NCBI RefSeq assembly: GCF_027944005.1
Contig: NZ_AP027204.1
Span: 1,178,001-1,242,000 of the forward strand
Source of the DNA: Polynucleobacter sp. SHI8
GTDB lineage: Bacteria; Pseudomonadota; Gammaproteobacteria; Burkholderiales; Burkholderiaceae
Reading direction: 5' to 3'
DNA: 64,000 bases
A model generated the notes under the pieces. The model saw only the letters and a program-made list of their open reading frames with translations. It did no database searches and was not told the DNA's origin. The position numbers were made by a program, and so were the translations under genes. Below are positions 35,487 to 44,779 of the stretch, one piece after another. How positions within the stretch are numbered: position 1 is the first letter of the stretch; every line of letters begins with the position of its first letter.

Positions 35487-36334
35487 CGACCGATTTGTTC
35501 GGAGCCTTGTAATTGCCCTTCAATAATACTTGTTTCATGATGGTTTGAACTATCAAATCTTCTTTCAAGCATTTGAAAATTACCATCTTTTCTCACGCGG
35601 AGCAGGGTACTTGACCTTGTACCGTAGTGAGCGGTTTTAATAAATATAGGCGAAAGAGCTCTTTCCCAATCCAGACTGACACCCGTTGAAGGTAATTCCG
35701 CATCGGTAAATGAAGTTGAATTACTCATAAATTTGAGATAGTGCTCTGGATGATTAAACTTGCCTTGATCCATTGCTATTGCTTGTGCAAAATGAGCAAC
35801 CCCCAAACGAACCTTTGGCCATGGAGTGTCAAGCATAGAGTTGGATAAGCCATAGATGCCAGGATGAACTTTTACTGGACTTACCATTTTTCGTTGACGA
35901 ATCTTGTCACCAACTAAGATACGATTACTAACCCAACTGAGTTCTTGATGATCACTCTTACTTAAATCGGCTGTTAATAAATTAAAGCCGTTGTATTGCA
36001 TAAACGTTTTTTGATTCGCTTGAATAAATTCATCGACACTTAATTTTTGAGATAAGAATTTCGCCGTTAATTCTCCACGTGTTCTTAAGTCTGGATTTTT
36101 TTCACTTGGTGCACGAATATTGGTGACCGCTGCAAACTTACCCTCTACAGAAAGTCCCAACGCTGTTCCACGCAGACCAATGACATCAGCATTATCCCTA
36201 GAGCCTAAAATGTTTTGATGATCATCCCACCAAGACATAGATTGAGTAGGTCTTTCATAGAACTCATCTCGATTAGCCGCCACAACGAGAGAATAATCAG
36301 GATGAGAGTTCCAGGCAAAAAGTATTAGACACAT
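35483..36334 (-). CDS. NRDE (TANGO2) family protein
   Basis: The 283 aa protein begins MCLILFAWNSHPDYSLVVAA and carries the NRDE signature at residues 21-24, which defines the NRDE/TANGO2 family. The conserved N-terminal cysteine (Cys2) could become an N-terminal nucleophile as in Ntn-type hydrolases, but this is unproven. TANGO2 homologues have been linked to haem transport; the bacterial role is not established. It starts four bases after ygfZ on the same strand, so the two are co-transcribed. Confidence 0.9.
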   Translation of the reverse strand: MCLILFAWNSHPDYSLVVAANRDEFYERPTQSMSWWDDHQNILGSRDNADVIGLRGTALGLSVEGKFAAVTNIRAPSEKNPDLRTRGELTAKFLSQKLSVDEFIQANQKTFMQYNGFNLLTADLSKSDHQELSWVSNRILVGDKIRQRKMVSPVKVHPGIYGLSNSMLDTPWPKVRLGVAHFAQAIAMDQGKFNHPEHYLKFMSNSTSFTDAELPSTGVSLDWERALSPIFIKTAHYGTRSSTLLRVRKDGNFQMLERRFDSSNHHETSIIEGQLQGSEQIGR

Positions 36335-36338
36335 AAGA

Positions 36339-37244
36339 CTAGATTATTAATAAGGGATAGGGTGGTTCTTTAACTTCAATCAATCCTGAAATCTTACCAT
36401 TTTCATTTTTGAAATAGAGATTAGATTCTAATTCTGATAGTTTGATTTCAATTTGTAAATGATAACGATGATTAGAGGAGTCTAAACTAGATAAAACCAC
36501 TACTCCACAGGCTTGCTCAGGATCGCTTTCGGAATAAATTTCAGATCCCGGAATGATTGTAATTAAAGCATCCGATTGAGCAATCGACCCTATTTTGAGC
36601 CTGCGCTTAATATTGCCAAGATATTGACTTCTAGCAACAATTTCTTGCCCTGGATAACAGCCTTTTTTAAAGTCAATGCCACCGATTGATTCAAAATTAA
36701 TCATCTGTGGAACAAATAAGTCTTTAGTATTGGCAGTAATTCGCGGTATGCCGCTTTGCACCTCAAGAATTGACCATAAACTAGAGTCTAAAGGTGATTC
36801 AATATCAGTAACTGCCTGTGCTGACAATCTTCTGTAATAGGTGACTTCTCCATATTCAACCGCTGGCAAGTTACATAAATGATGTGGACTTGGTTGAAAT
36901 GGGGTTTTGCTGAACTCGCCATAGATCAGCATCGATGAATCTAAAAGGGTAATATCTACTTTGGATCTTAGTTTGTACATCAATAACTTTTTAACAAGTT
37001 CCGCAGAAATGTCCTTACTAATCCATAAATCATAACTTTCATGATGAGAATGACTCACCCAAAAGCTGGCTAATAATCGTCCTTTAGGAGAGCAAAATCC
37101 TGCTAAATGCTCAGAACCTAGTGGCAAATGTAAGATATTATTAGTCAATAAGTTTTGCAAAAAAGGCTTTGAATCTGGGCCATTAACGTGTATTAATGTC
37201 CAGTCATTCAGTGGTGCTATTGAACTTGTATTAGTATTAGTCAT
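36339..37244 (-). CDS. ygfZ: Folate-binding iron-sulfur repair protein YgfZ
   Basis: YgfZ uses tetrahydrofolate to support maintenance of certain iron-sulfur enzymes, including MiaB-type radical SAM proteins. The 301 aa protein has a glycine cleavage T-protein-like fold and the diagnostic motif KGCYPGQE (Lys194 to Glu201, with Cys196). It is somewhat divergent in the N-terminal half but the key motif is intact. It is divergent from tmk with 63 bases between, and the NRDE gene follows. Confidence 0.94.
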   Translation of the reverse strand: MTNTNTSSIAPLNDWTLIHVNGPDSKPFLQNLLTNNILHLPLGSEHLAGFCSPKGRLLASFWVSHSHHESYDLWISKDISAELVKKLLMYKLRSKVDITLLDSSMLIYGEFSKTPFQPSPHHLCNLPAVEYGEVTYYRRLSAQAVTDIESPLDSSLWSILEVQSGIPRITANTKDLFVPQMINFESIGGIDFKKGCYPGQEIVARSQYLGNIKRRLKIGSIAQSDALITIIPGSEIYSESDPEQACGVVVLSSLDSSNHRYHLQIEIKLSELESNLYFKNENGKISGLIEVKEPPYPLLII

Positions 37245-37307
37245 CTAGACTATTATCTATTGTTTTTTGGTTTTTAGCTAAAAAATTCTCACTGTTAAAA
37301 TGATTGA

Positions 37308-37976
37308 ATGAATGCATTAATGAATATTCAAAATCAACTTTATCCAGGTATTTTTATCTCCTTTGAAGGTATCGATGGAGCTGGTAAGAGCACGCATATT
37401 CAGTTTTTTTCTGAAGAATTAGCCAAGCGTTTTCCTGATAAAAAGATGGTTCTTACAAGAGAGCCGGGTGGGACACAACTCGGTGAAGTATTGCGCAAAA
37501 CACTCTTGAATGATCCTATGGATATTCGCACAGAGGCCCTGTTAATGTTTGCTAGTCGTCAAGAACACTTAACTCAAGTGATTGAACCAGCTTTGCAACG
37601 AGGTGATATTGTTATTTCAGATCGCTTTACGGATTCTTCTTTTGCTTATCAGTGTGGCGGTCGGGGTCTTTTGGTAGAAGATCTAGAAAAACTTGAGCGT
37701 TGGGTCCAAACACGCTCGGTAGATAACCAAAGTTTTTTACTCCAGCCACAAACCACTTTTTTATTTGATTTATCTGCACATGCCGCAGAACAAAGACGAA
37801 GCGCATCAAGATCACCCGATAAATTTGAAGAACTTGACCTTGATTTTTTCAATCGTGTAAGAACGGAATATTTGCGTAGAGCTTCCAATCATCCCCAACG
37901 ATTTGTTTTAATCGATTCAAGTTTATCTATTATGGTTATTCAAGAACAGCTTAAAGCTCATATTGCGAGTATGTAA
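37308..37976 (+). CDS. tmk: Thymidylate kinase
   Basis: Tmk phosphorylates dTMP to dTDP. The 222 aa protein has the P-loop GIDGAGKST (21-29), the DRFTDSSFAYQ DR motif, and a LID region with RSASRSPDK. There is no clear ribosome site before either ATG (37308 or 37320), and TAAAAT at 37296-37301 ends six bases before the first ATG, so a leaderless message is conceivable. The stop overlaps the holB start (TAATG). tmk-holB-tatD is a widely conserved order. Confidence 0.96.
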   Translation: MNALMNIQNQLYPGIFISFEGIDGAGKSTHIQFFSEELAKRFPDKKMVLTREPGGTQLGEVLRKTLLNDPMDIRTEALLMFASRQEHLTQVIEPALQRGDIVISDRFTDSSFAYQCGGRGLLVEDLEKLERWVQTRSVDNQSFLLQPQTTFLFDLSAHAAEQRRSASRSPDKFEELDLDFFNRVRTEYLRRASNHPQRFVLIDSSLSIMVIQEQLKAHIASM

Positions 37977-39022
37977 TGAGCTCTGATGTTGTTACTTCAA
38001 ATAGCTTTTTATATCCTTGGTTAAGTAAGCCTTTCTTTGAACTTACCCAAAATAAAATCCCACATTCATTATTGTTATTTGCTCAAAAGGATATTGGAGA
38101 GCTCCAATTTGGCCTTGAGTTAGCTAATTACCTATTATGTGAATCCCAAGGAAGTAAGCCCTGTGGTCAATGTGAGGCTTGTCATTGGGTGCGACAGGGC
38201 AATCATCCTGATTTATTTATTGTTGTTCCACAGATCCTCAAAAATCTTCTTCCTTTTGAGGTACAAGATGAACAAGTAGGGGAGGATGGTGAGGAAAAAA
38301 AACAAAGTAAGTTTATCCGTATAGAGCAAATACGGCATATCATTTCTAGTAATGAGTTGGGTTCTTATCGAGGTGGTAAAAGGGTTGTTTTAATTTATCC
38401 GATAGAGGCGATGCAAGCTGAAGCTGCAAATTGTTTACTCAAAACACTGGAGGAACCCTCCAATCAGTTACATTTTATTTTGCTGACTAATCAACTTGAA
38501 AAAATCTTACCGACCATTCGATCGCGTTGCCATTTATTTCCTATTCCAAGACCTTCACTCGAATTGGTCGTGAGGTGGCTTCAGTCCCAACTTCCAGAAG
38601 AATATGCTGATCAAGAACTAGAGCAAAAACTATTACTGCATGCAGGATCACCATTAAAAGTTATTTCTTCATTGCATGAGAAGGCTTTAGATGATTCCAT
38701 CATTACGAAACAATTATCTCAATTCAACCTGTTACATTCAGGTGAGATAATAGACCTGCTTGGGCAATATGCCCTTTTAGATATATTAAATAGTATTTTA
38801 AAATGGTCTTTTGATATGAATCTAGTTCTATTTGGTCAAAAGCCTCGATATTTTCCTCAACTAGAGGGGCGAATGAAAATTGCATGTAGCAACTTAAATA
38901 AGATATCTTTGCAACAATTTTTGGCTAGTTTGAAAGATGATATTCGCTTAGCCAACCATCCTTTATTTCCCAAAGTGCAATTAGACGCAGTTTTGATGCG
39001 TTATAAACAACTTTTTAATTAA
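37976..39022 (+). CDS. holB: DNA polymerase III subunit delta' HolB
   Basis: Delta' is a rigid subunit of the clamp loader that places the sliding clamp on DNA. The 348 aa protein has the RFC/DnaX fold with a zinc module (Cys55, Cys63, Cys66, Cys69), no intact P-loop, as known for delta', and the late motif LLKTLEEPSNQLHFILLT typical of clamp-loader subunits. It overlaps tmk by one base and is followed after two bases by tatD. In many betaproteobacteria a pilZ gene lies between holB and tatD; here it is missing. Confidence 0.95.
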   Translation: MSSDVVTSNSFLYPWLSKPFFELTQNKIPHSLLLFAQKDIGELQFGLELANYLLCESQGSKPCGQCEACHWVRQGNHPDLFIVVPQILKNLLPFEVQDEQVGEDGEEKKQSKFIRIEQIRHIISSNELGSYRGGKRVVLIYPIEAMQAEAANCLLKTLEEPSNQLHFILLTNQLEKILPTIRSRCHLFPIPRPSLELVVRWLQSQLPEEYADQELEQKLLLHAGSPLKVISSLHEKALDDSIITKQLSQFNLLHSGEIIDLLGQYALLDILNSILKWSFDMNLVLFGQKPRYFPQLEGRMKIACSNLNKISLQQFLASLKDDIRLANHPLFPKVQLDAVLMRYKQLFN

Positions 39023-39024
39023 AT

Positions 39025-39798
39025 ATGTTCATCGACTCCCATTGCCACTTAGATTTTGAAGAGTTTTCCAATCAGTTGGATGAGATTTTGCTCAACATGA
39101 AAAATGCACAAGTTGATAAAGCATTATGTATTAGTGTGGATGTCGTTGATTATCCTAAAGTATTAGCTTTAGCTTCTAATTATGTGCATTTGTATGCCAC
39201 GGTTGGCGTCCATCCTGATTACGAAGATACGATTGAACCGACAAAAGATTGGTTAGTTCAGCAAGCAAAGCATCCAAAGGTAGTTGCAATTGGTGAAACA
39301 GGTTTAGATTATTACCGCATGAATGATCGCCCGTATGCATCACTTGACTGGCAAAGAGACCGTTTCCGGACACATATTGCAGCGGCGATAGAATCTCAAA
39401 AACCACTGATTATTCATACTCGATCAGCTTCTGAAGATACGATTCGGATTTTAAAAGAAGAGGGTGCAGATCAGGTTGGTGGTGTTATGCACTGTTTCAC
39501 AGAGTCTAAAGAAGTTGCTAAAGCAGCGATGGATCTTGGATTTTATATTTCATTTTCTGGTATTGTGACCTTTAAGAATGCCTTAGAAATTAAAGAAACC
39601 TGTCAATTTGTTCCTTTAGACCGATTATTAATTGAAACGGACTCTCCTTATTTGGCTCCTGTGCCTCATCGAGGAAAGACAAATCAACCGGCTTGGGTTA
39701 GTCATGTCGCTGAGTATGTAGCTCAATTAAAAGGAGTTTCTGTTGAGCAAATTGGGCAGACGACAAGCCATAACTTTCATCAATTATTTAAAATTTAA
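39025..39798 (+). CDS. tatD: TatD family metal-dependent deoxyribonuclease
   Basis: This TIM-barrel hydrolase has the metal ligands of the family: His6 and His8 in DSHCHLD, Glu in IGETGLDYY, a histidine in PLIIHTRSA, another in VMHCFTES, and the late aspartate in ETDSPYLAP. TatD/YcfH enzymes are 3'-5' exonucleases or D-aminoacyl hydrolase-like proteins with a role in DNA repair. The 257 aa length is normal. Closest to YcfH by position next to holB. Confidence 0.95.
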   Translation: MFIDSHCHLDFEEFSNQLDEILLNMKNAQVDKALCISVDVVDYPKVLALASNYVHLYATVGVHPDYEDTIEPTKDWLVQQAKHPKVVAIGETGLDYYRMNDRPYASLDWQRDRFRTHIAAAIESQKPLIIHTRSASEDTIRILKEEGADQVGGVMHCFTESKEVAKAAMDLGFYISFSGIVTFKNALEIKETCQFVPLDRLLIETDSPYLAPVPHRGKTNQPAWVSHVAEYVAQLKGVSVEQIGQTTSHNFHQLFKI

Positions 39799-39805
39799 TT
39801 TATCT

Positions 39806-40537
39806 ATGCGTCGAATCCTATTTGCTCTTACCCTATTGGTTAGTTTTCCTGATGCTGTTTTTGCTCAAAACTCAAATGATAAAAGCTTCAGAGAAGAAAT
39901 TGTCATACCTGAAATTGATACTTTTTTTCGAAGAATTAGCTTTGATGATGTGGAGGGTGTAAAAAAATCATTAAATAATAAAGACTTAAGTCCTAATACA
40001 TTAAGCAAATATGGTGACGCCCCATTACCTTACGCTGTCAAAGAAGATGCTTATAAAGTTTTTAAATACCTTACACAAGTTACTGATATTAATATAAATT
40101 TTGAAAATAAAAGCACTGAAAATGCACTGATGATGTTAGCATTTAAAGGGAAGTTGGATCTAGTGAAGTATTTGGTTGAAGACTTAGGTGCTGAACCAGA
40201 TAAAGATGGTTGGGCACCGTTACATTACGCAGCGACTTCTGGACATTTAGATATTGTTGAATATTTGATTTCTAAGGAGGTTGATATCGATGCTCAAAGT
40301 CCATCCAATACAACACCTTTGATGATGGCTGCGAGATATGGGCATATCAAGGTAGTTAAATACCTCCTGGACAATCAAGCAGATCTGTCATTACACAATA
40401 CACAAAATCTTACTGCGATCGATTTTGCCTACCTTTATAACCAAAAGGAAATCGGCGATGGATTAAGGTCTCGTTGGAAGAAGTTGTATGGGGAAGATTA
40501 CGTTTTGAAGCCAAGACTCCTATCTTCACAGCAATGA
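39806..40537 (+). CDS. Exported ankyrin-repeat protein
   Basis: A signal peptide (MRRILFALTLLVSF to FAQ, about 22 residues) precedes at least four ankyrin repeats (e.g. GWAPLHYAATSGHLDIVEYL and TTPLMMAARYGHIKVVKYLL). The product is probably periplasmic and binds another protein through the repeats; the partner is unknown. The ATG at 39806 is chosen because it opens the signal peptide; a longer frame would overlap tatD. Bacterial exported ankyrin proteins are common next to tatD in Burkholderiales, as far as I recall. Confidence 0.87.
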   Translation: MRRILFALTLLVSFPDAVFAQNSNDKSFREEIVIPEIDTFFRRISFDDVEGVKKSLNNKDLSPNTLSKYGDAPLPYAVKEDAYKVFKYLTQVTDININFENKSTENALMMLAFKGKLDLVKYLVEDLGAEPDKDGWAPLHYAATSGHLDIVEYLISKEVDIDAQSPSNTTPLMMAARYGHIKVVKYLLDNQADLSLHNTQNLTAIDFAYLYNQKEIGDGLRSRWKKLYGEDYVLKPRLLSSQQ

Positions 40538-40552
40538 ATTATTGCGTATAAT
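40525..40552 (+). promoter_or_regulatory. Promoter of gloA
   Basis: TTCACA (40525-40530) and TATAAT (40547-40552) are 16 bases apart, with five of six and six of six matches. The -35 box overlaps the end of the ankyrin gene, and the gloA ATG is 46 bases past the -10 box. Confidence 0.6.
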
Positions 40553-40598
40553 AATTATTATGTTAAATAAGATATATTTGAATGAAAGATAAAGAATA

Positions 40599-40994
40599 AT
40601 GTTTCTGCATACCATGTTGAGGGTCACCAACCTCCAAGAATCAATTCACTTTTATACAGATGTTCTAGGTATGAATCTGTTGCGGACTACCGATCGTCCA
40701 GAGCAAAAGTACTCATTGGCATTTTTAGCCTATGGCAAAGGAAATCAAGAAGGTCAAGGTGAACTAGAGTTAACGTATAACTACGGTGTTGATCATTATG
40801 ATCATGGAGGATTTTATGGTCATATTGCTTTAGGGGTTGATGATGTTGCACTAACCTGTCAAAAGATTAAAGAAAAAGGCGGGAAAGTCACAAGAGAGGC
40901 TGGACCTGTGAAAGGTGGTCAAACGATTATTGCATTCGTCGAAGATCCCAATGGCTACAAAATAGAGTTGATTCAACTAGGAACACATCAATGA
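40599..40994 (+). CDS. gloA: Lactoylglutathione lyase (glyoxalase I)
   Basis: GloA converts the methylglyoxal-glutathione adduct to S-lactoylglutathione in aldehyde detoxification. The 131 aa protein has two beta-alpha-beta-beta-beta modules with the metal ligands His4, Glu57 (in LELTYN), His75 (in YGHIALGV) and Glu123 (in YKIELIQ). The nickel-dependent proteobacterial type is expected. Its stop overlaps the next start (ATGA), so the DUF1289 gene is translated with it. Confidence 0.96.
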   Translation: MFLHTMLRVTNLQESIHFYTDVLGMNLLRTTDRPEQKYSLAFLAYGKGNQEGQGELELTYNYGVDHYDHGGFYGHIALGVDDVALTCQKIKEKGGKVTREAGPVKGGQTIIAFVEDPNGYKIELIQLGTHQ

Positions 40995-41206
40995 GTAATG
41001 ACTTCAGTGGAAATGATTACGAAAATGTGGACTCTCCCTGCATCGGAATATGCTCAACTTTGTTTGATGACGTATGTAAAGGATGTGGGAGAACTATTTT
41101 GGAAGTATCAAACTGGGTAGCTATGAGCCCTGCAGAGAAAAAAAACGTATGGGAGCGCATTACTCTTGAAGCTACAGCTATGCGCTTTACGAATCCACAG
41201 GACTAA
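40991..41206 (+). CDS. DUF1289 family protein (small Cys-rich)
   Basis: The 71 aa protein has the DUF1289 pattern SPCIGICS, then CKGCGRT with WVAMS and WERI. The four cysteines in two CX3C/CX2C-like pairs suggest a metal or iron-sulfur site. Function is unknown. It overlaps gloA by four bases and ends two bases before the convergent ybiT gene. Confidence 0.88.
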   Translation: MSNDFSGNDYENVDSPCIGICSTLFDDVCKGCGRTILEVSNWVAMSPAEKKNVWERITLEATAMRFTNPQD

Positions 41207-41207
41207 T

Positions 41208-42815
41208 TTAGACTTCAAGGCCCTGACTGACGAGATATTCCTCATAAGTTCCTGAGAAATCGTTCACGGTACCGTCCATCTTTACTTCTAGAATTCGGTT
41301 GGCAAGGCCTGAAACAAATTCACGGTCATGAGAGACAAAAATCAAGGTCCCTTTGAACTTTTCAAGAGCAATTTGCATACTCTCAATCGATTCCATATCC
41401 ATATGATTGGTTGGTTCATCTAGGGCCAGGACATTATGTCTGCCTAGCATCAATTTACCCCAAATCATTCGCCCTTTTTCTCCCCCAGAAATAACTTTTA
41501 CAGACTTCGTAATATCTGGTCCGGAAAAGAGCAATCGCCCTAATATGCTCCTAATTGCTTGGTCATCATCACCAGGTTTAGCCCATAGATTCATCCAATC
41601 AGACAGAACCATATCCTTCGGAAAGCACTCATTTGTATCCTGAGGCATCACGCCAAGATTGGCGTGCTCTGCCCAACGTACTTTGCCATGATCCGATGAA
41701 ATACCATCAAAACGTTCACTCAAAATGGTATTTAAAAGAGTCGTCTTCCCTGCTCCATTTTGACCAATAATGGCAATCTTTTCACCTGGTTGAATGGTAA
41801 TGTTGAGATTTTTAAAAATCGTGCGGTCAAACTCTTTGGTGATGCCCTCACATTCAACGGCAATGTTGTGTAATACTTTTTCTAGTTCAAAGCGTATAAA
41901 AGGGTTTTGACGCGAAGAGGGTTTAATATCTGCAACTTCAATTTTCTCTAATTGTCGTTGTCTTGATGTAGCTTGTCTTGCTTTGGACTTATTGGCAGAA
42001 AATCGTCGAACGAAGTCTTGTAATTCAGCAATCTTTTCTTTTGCTTTTGCGTTATCAGACATTTGCTGAGTTCTTGCCTGCGCAGAAGCAAGCATATAGT
42101 CATCATAATTACCTGGATAAACTCGTAAAGTACCAAAATCCATATCCGCCATATGGGTACAAACGGAATTTAAAAAGTGTCGATCATGAGAAATAATAAT
42201 CATCGTGCTATTACGTTCGTTGAGAACGTCTTCAAGCCAATGAATCGTATGAATATCGAGGTTGTTAGTTGGTTCGTCAAGAAGCAATACATCTGGATCT
42301 GCAAATAGAGCTTGCGCAAGTAAAACCCTTAATTTCCAGCCTGGAGAAACCGCACTCATTGGCCCTTGATGTTGATCAATTGGAACACCAACGCCTAATA
42401 ATAGCTCCCCTGCTTTTGCTTCGGCTGTATAGCCGCCATATTCAGCATACTTGCTTTCAAGTTCTGCTGCATGCATATAGTCATCTTCTGTGGCATCGGG
42501 ATTGGCATATATTGCGTCGCGCTCCTGAGCAGCAGTCCACATTTCCGCATGCCCCATCATCACGACATCTAACACACGCAACTCCTCAAAAGCAAATTGA
42601 TCTTGACGTAATTTACCCAAACGAATATTTGGTTCGAGCATGACATGACCAGAGGAAGGTTCTAATTCTCCCCCCAAGATTTTCATGAATGTAGACTTAC
42701 CGCAACCATTAGCGCCAATTAAACCGTAACGATTACCGCCACCAAATTTAACTGTAATATTTTCAAACAAGGGCTTTTGCCCAAACTGCATGGTGATATT
42801 GGAGGTTGCTAGCAC
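41208..42815 (-). CDS. ybiT: ABC-F family ATPase YbiT
   Basis: ABC-F proteins bind the ribosomal E site and act in translation, not transport. The 535 aa protein holds two ABC cassettes, each with Walker A (GANGCGKST and GQNGAGKTT), signature and Walker B (LLLDEPTNNLD and LALDEPTNHMD), joined by the P-site tRNA interaction motif linker, and no membrane segments. The opening MLATSNITMQFGQKPLFEN matches YbiT rather than EttA or Uup. It lies downstream of ldcA on the same strand with a 60-base gap. Confidence 0.93.
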   Translation of the reverse strand: MLATSNITMQFGQKPLFENITVKFGGGNRYGLIGANGCGKSTFMKILGGELEPSSGHVMLEPNIRLGKLRQDQFAFEELRVLDVVMMGHAEMWTAAQERDAIYANPDATEDDYMHAAELESKYAEYGGYTAEAKAGELLLGVGVPIDQHQGPMSAVSPGWKLRVLLAQALFADPDVLLLDEPTNNLDIHTIHWLEDVLNERNSTMIIISHDRHFLNSVCTHMADMDFGTLRVYPGNYDDYMLASAQARTQQMSDNAKAKEKIAELQDFVRRFSANKSKARQATSRQRQLEKIEVADIKPSSRQNPFIRFELEKVLHNIAVECEGITKEFDRTIFKNLNITIQPGEKIAIIGQNGAGKTTLLNTILSERFDGISSDHGKVRWAEHANLGVMPQDTNECFPKDMVLSDWMNLWAKPGDDDQAIRSILGRLLFSGPDITKSVKVISGGEKGRMIWGKLMLGRHNVLALDEPTNHMDMESIESMQIALEKFKGTLIFVSHDREFVSGLANRILEVKMDGTVNDFSGTYEEYLVSQGLEV

Positions 42816-42875
42816 GTGATAACTCAGGAAAAAAGAGATGAAATCGTTAAAAGAAGCTTATTTTAACATTGCCTT

Positions 42876-43850
42876 TCACTTCTGAAGCAATTGTTTTTTA
42901 ATACTTTTTAGATGAAAACCTTCTCGATTACCGATTATTTGGCACATGCCACCGACTGGAAGGGTTAACTTATCATGGCAATGACCAAAAGGTAAATTGT
43001 TAAAGATTTGGGTATGTGCCCCAAGCTCCTTTAACTGCGATTGAATTACAGAAATACAGGCATTTAGGTCATAACCATCGTCATGCGGACTAAGTTGATA
43101 GCTTGAAAAATCACCAAACAAAATGGCCTGTTGAGAATCAAGTACGCCTGCCTGTAATAGCTGCAAGAGCATTCTTTCAACACGATATGGGTGCTCGTTG
43201 ACATCTTCAATAAATAAAATACCGTTTTTAATCAATGATTTGCTTGGGAAATATGAGGTGTTTAGTAAGCTTACTAAGATACTTAAGTTACCTCCCCAAA
43301 GCGTACCTTCATAATGTGCATGGCTTGTTTGTAGCCAATGTTGCTGATGCTGTACTTGAACTTCAAACTCATGATGAAGGACAGTATCTTGAAAGTGCTG
43401 TAAGGTAAATTGAGATAACTCGGCTGGTTGACGGCCAAAATCATAACTCAGCATGGGACCAGCGTAACTAACCCGGCCAGTTTTAGCAAATAAGCCAATT
43501 TCTAGTGAAGTAATATCACTGTGACCAACAATCACCAAACCATCATCGACTGCTTTGGCTAATCGATCCCATTGGATGTGAGGCAACAGCCTTGAAATTC
43601 CATAACCACCTCGCATGGCAAGGGCAATATGAGGGCCAATAGATGCAGTTATTTCAGGTAAGTCATTAATTTCATTGAGTCTTTCTTGATCCGATCCAGC
43701 AAATCGTTGATACACTCGATTCGCACATTCGATATTATGAAGTTCAAATCCCCTTGCTTCAAGAAAGGCCTTTGCTCTATAAATAGACTCAATATCCGAT
43801 ATTTTTCCTGAAGGAGCAAAGCAATATAAGGGTAATTGGGAAGTAGACAT
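42876..43850 (-). CDS. ldcA: Muramoyltetrapeptide carboxypeptidase LdcA (peptidase S66)
   Basis: LdcA removes the terminal D-alanine from recycled murein tetrapeptides in the cytoplasm. The 324 aa protein has the nucleophile Ser111 in GHSDITSL, the RGGYGISRLLPHI motif, and a late FIEDVNEHPYR and GHCHDKLTLP that supply the Glu-His pair of the S66 triad. The start is ATG at 43850, nine bases after the tadA stop. It follows tadA on the same strand. Confidence 0.93.
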   Translation of the reverse strand: MSTSQLPLYCFAPSGKISDIESIYRAKAFLEARGFELHNIECANRVYQRFAGSDQERLNEINDLPEITASIGPHIALAMRGGYGISRLLPHIQWDRLAKAVDDGLVIVGHSDITSLEIGLFAKTGRVSYAGPMLSYDFGRQPAELSQFTLQHFQDTVLHHEFEVQVQHQQHWLQTSHAHYEGTLWGGNLSILVSLLNTSYFPSKSLIKNGILFIEDVNEHPYRVERMLLQLLQAGVLDSQQAILFGDFSSYQLSPHDDGYDLNACISVIQSQLKELGAHTQIFNNLPFGHCHDKLTLPVGGMCQIIGNREGFHLKSIKKQLLQK

Positions 43851-43859
43851 AAAATTATT

Positions 43860-44327
43860 TTACTCTTTTGCTAAACGCTTGAATTTAAAGAAATCTTTGA
43901 GTACTGTCGCACTTTCTTGCGCCAAAATTCCACCCTCAATTGCACAATGATGATTGAGTTGTGTATTCTCAAAGGCATTTATCACACTACCAGCAACTCC
44001 AGTCTTACTATCAGATGCCCCAAAATAGACATTGGATATTCTAGAGTTCATGATGGCACCTGCACACATTAAACAAGGCTCTAATGTTACGTACAAAGAA
44101 AGTCCTGGTAAGCGATAGTTTTCAAGAGTTTTCGCTGCATTTCGTAATACGATGATTTCCGCATGAGCGGTTGGATCATGCAGTTGAAGAGGCATGTTAT
44201 GACCTCGAGATATTTCGTGGTTGTTGTCTACTAAGACTGCCCCAACAGGAACCTCATTTTCCACAGCAGCTCGATTTGCCTCCTCTAAGGCAATCCTCAT
44301 CCAATAGTTGTGATCAAACTGGCTCAT
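43860..44327 (-). CDS. tadA: tRNA-specific adenosine deaminase TadA
   Basis: TadA makes inosine at the wobble position of tRNA-Arg(ACG). The 155 aa protein has the cytidine-deaminase-type zinc site His55-Ala-Glu57 and PCLMC (Cys85, Cys88). An upstream in-frame ATG at 44360 would overlap queD more deeply and add 11 residues with no family match; ATG 44327, overlapping queD by 14 bases, fits the usual start. It follows queD on the same strand. Confidence 0.94.
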   Translation of the reverse strand: MSQFDHNYWMRIALEEANRAAVENEVPVGAVLVDNNHEISRGHNMPLQLHDPTAHAEIIVLRNAAKTLENYRLPGLSLYVTLEPCLMCAGAIMNSRISNVYFGASDSKTGVAGSVINAFENTQLNHHCAIEGGILAQESATVLKDFFKFKRLAKE

Positions 44328-44772
44328 CAAAGATATCAGCCCAACAGTTAGGAGTTTCATAAAGCCTTAATTGATAAAGACGGATGCGCCCCAAATATTT
44401 CTCAAGTAATACTGGGGCTACAAGATCAAAAGCAATTTTGGCTAAATTTTCAGCGGTTGGGACACCATCAATGATGGTTGTTTTATGATCAGGTATTGTT
44501 TTTAAAAACTCTATCAACTGAGTATCTATTTTTGCCACAAAAAAAGAATGGTCCCAAGGATCAATAATCAATTCCTGCATGATAGATTTTATATGCCCAA
44601 AGTCCATCATCATCCCCTCCTCTGAACTTCCTTGGCTTTGGTTTAATTCACCACGTAAAGTAACTTCAATTTGGTAACGATGACCGTGAAGATGACGGCA
44701 TTGACCTTGATGATTTGGAATTCGATGACCTGCATCAAACTCTAGTCTTCGGGTAATTTGAAATAGTGACAT
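44314..44772 (-). CDS. queD: 6-carboxy-5,6,7,8-tetrahydropterin synthase QueD
   Basis: QueD catalyses the second step of queuosine precursor (preQ1) synthesis. The 152 aa protein has zinc ligands His16, His29 and His31 and catalytic Cys25 in CRHLHGHRY. It is paired with queE seven bases upstream on the same strand, confirming a queuosine role over the related eukaryotic-type pyruvoyltetrahydropterin synthase. Confidence 0.95.
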   Translation of the reverse strand: MSLFQITRRLEFDAGHRIPNHQGQCRHLHGHRYQIEVTLRGELNQSQGSSEEGMMMDFGHIKSIMQELIIDPWDHSFFVAKIDTQLIEFLKTIPDHKTTIIDGVPTAENLAKIAFDLVAPVLLEKYLGRIRLYQLRLYETPNCWADIFDEPV

Positions 44773-44779
44773 TAGTTTC

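Noticed and set aside
42269..42643. 124-codon plus-strand frame inside ybiT
   Set aside because: Antisense to a highly conserved ABC-F gene, with His/Leu-rich composition and no ribosome site.
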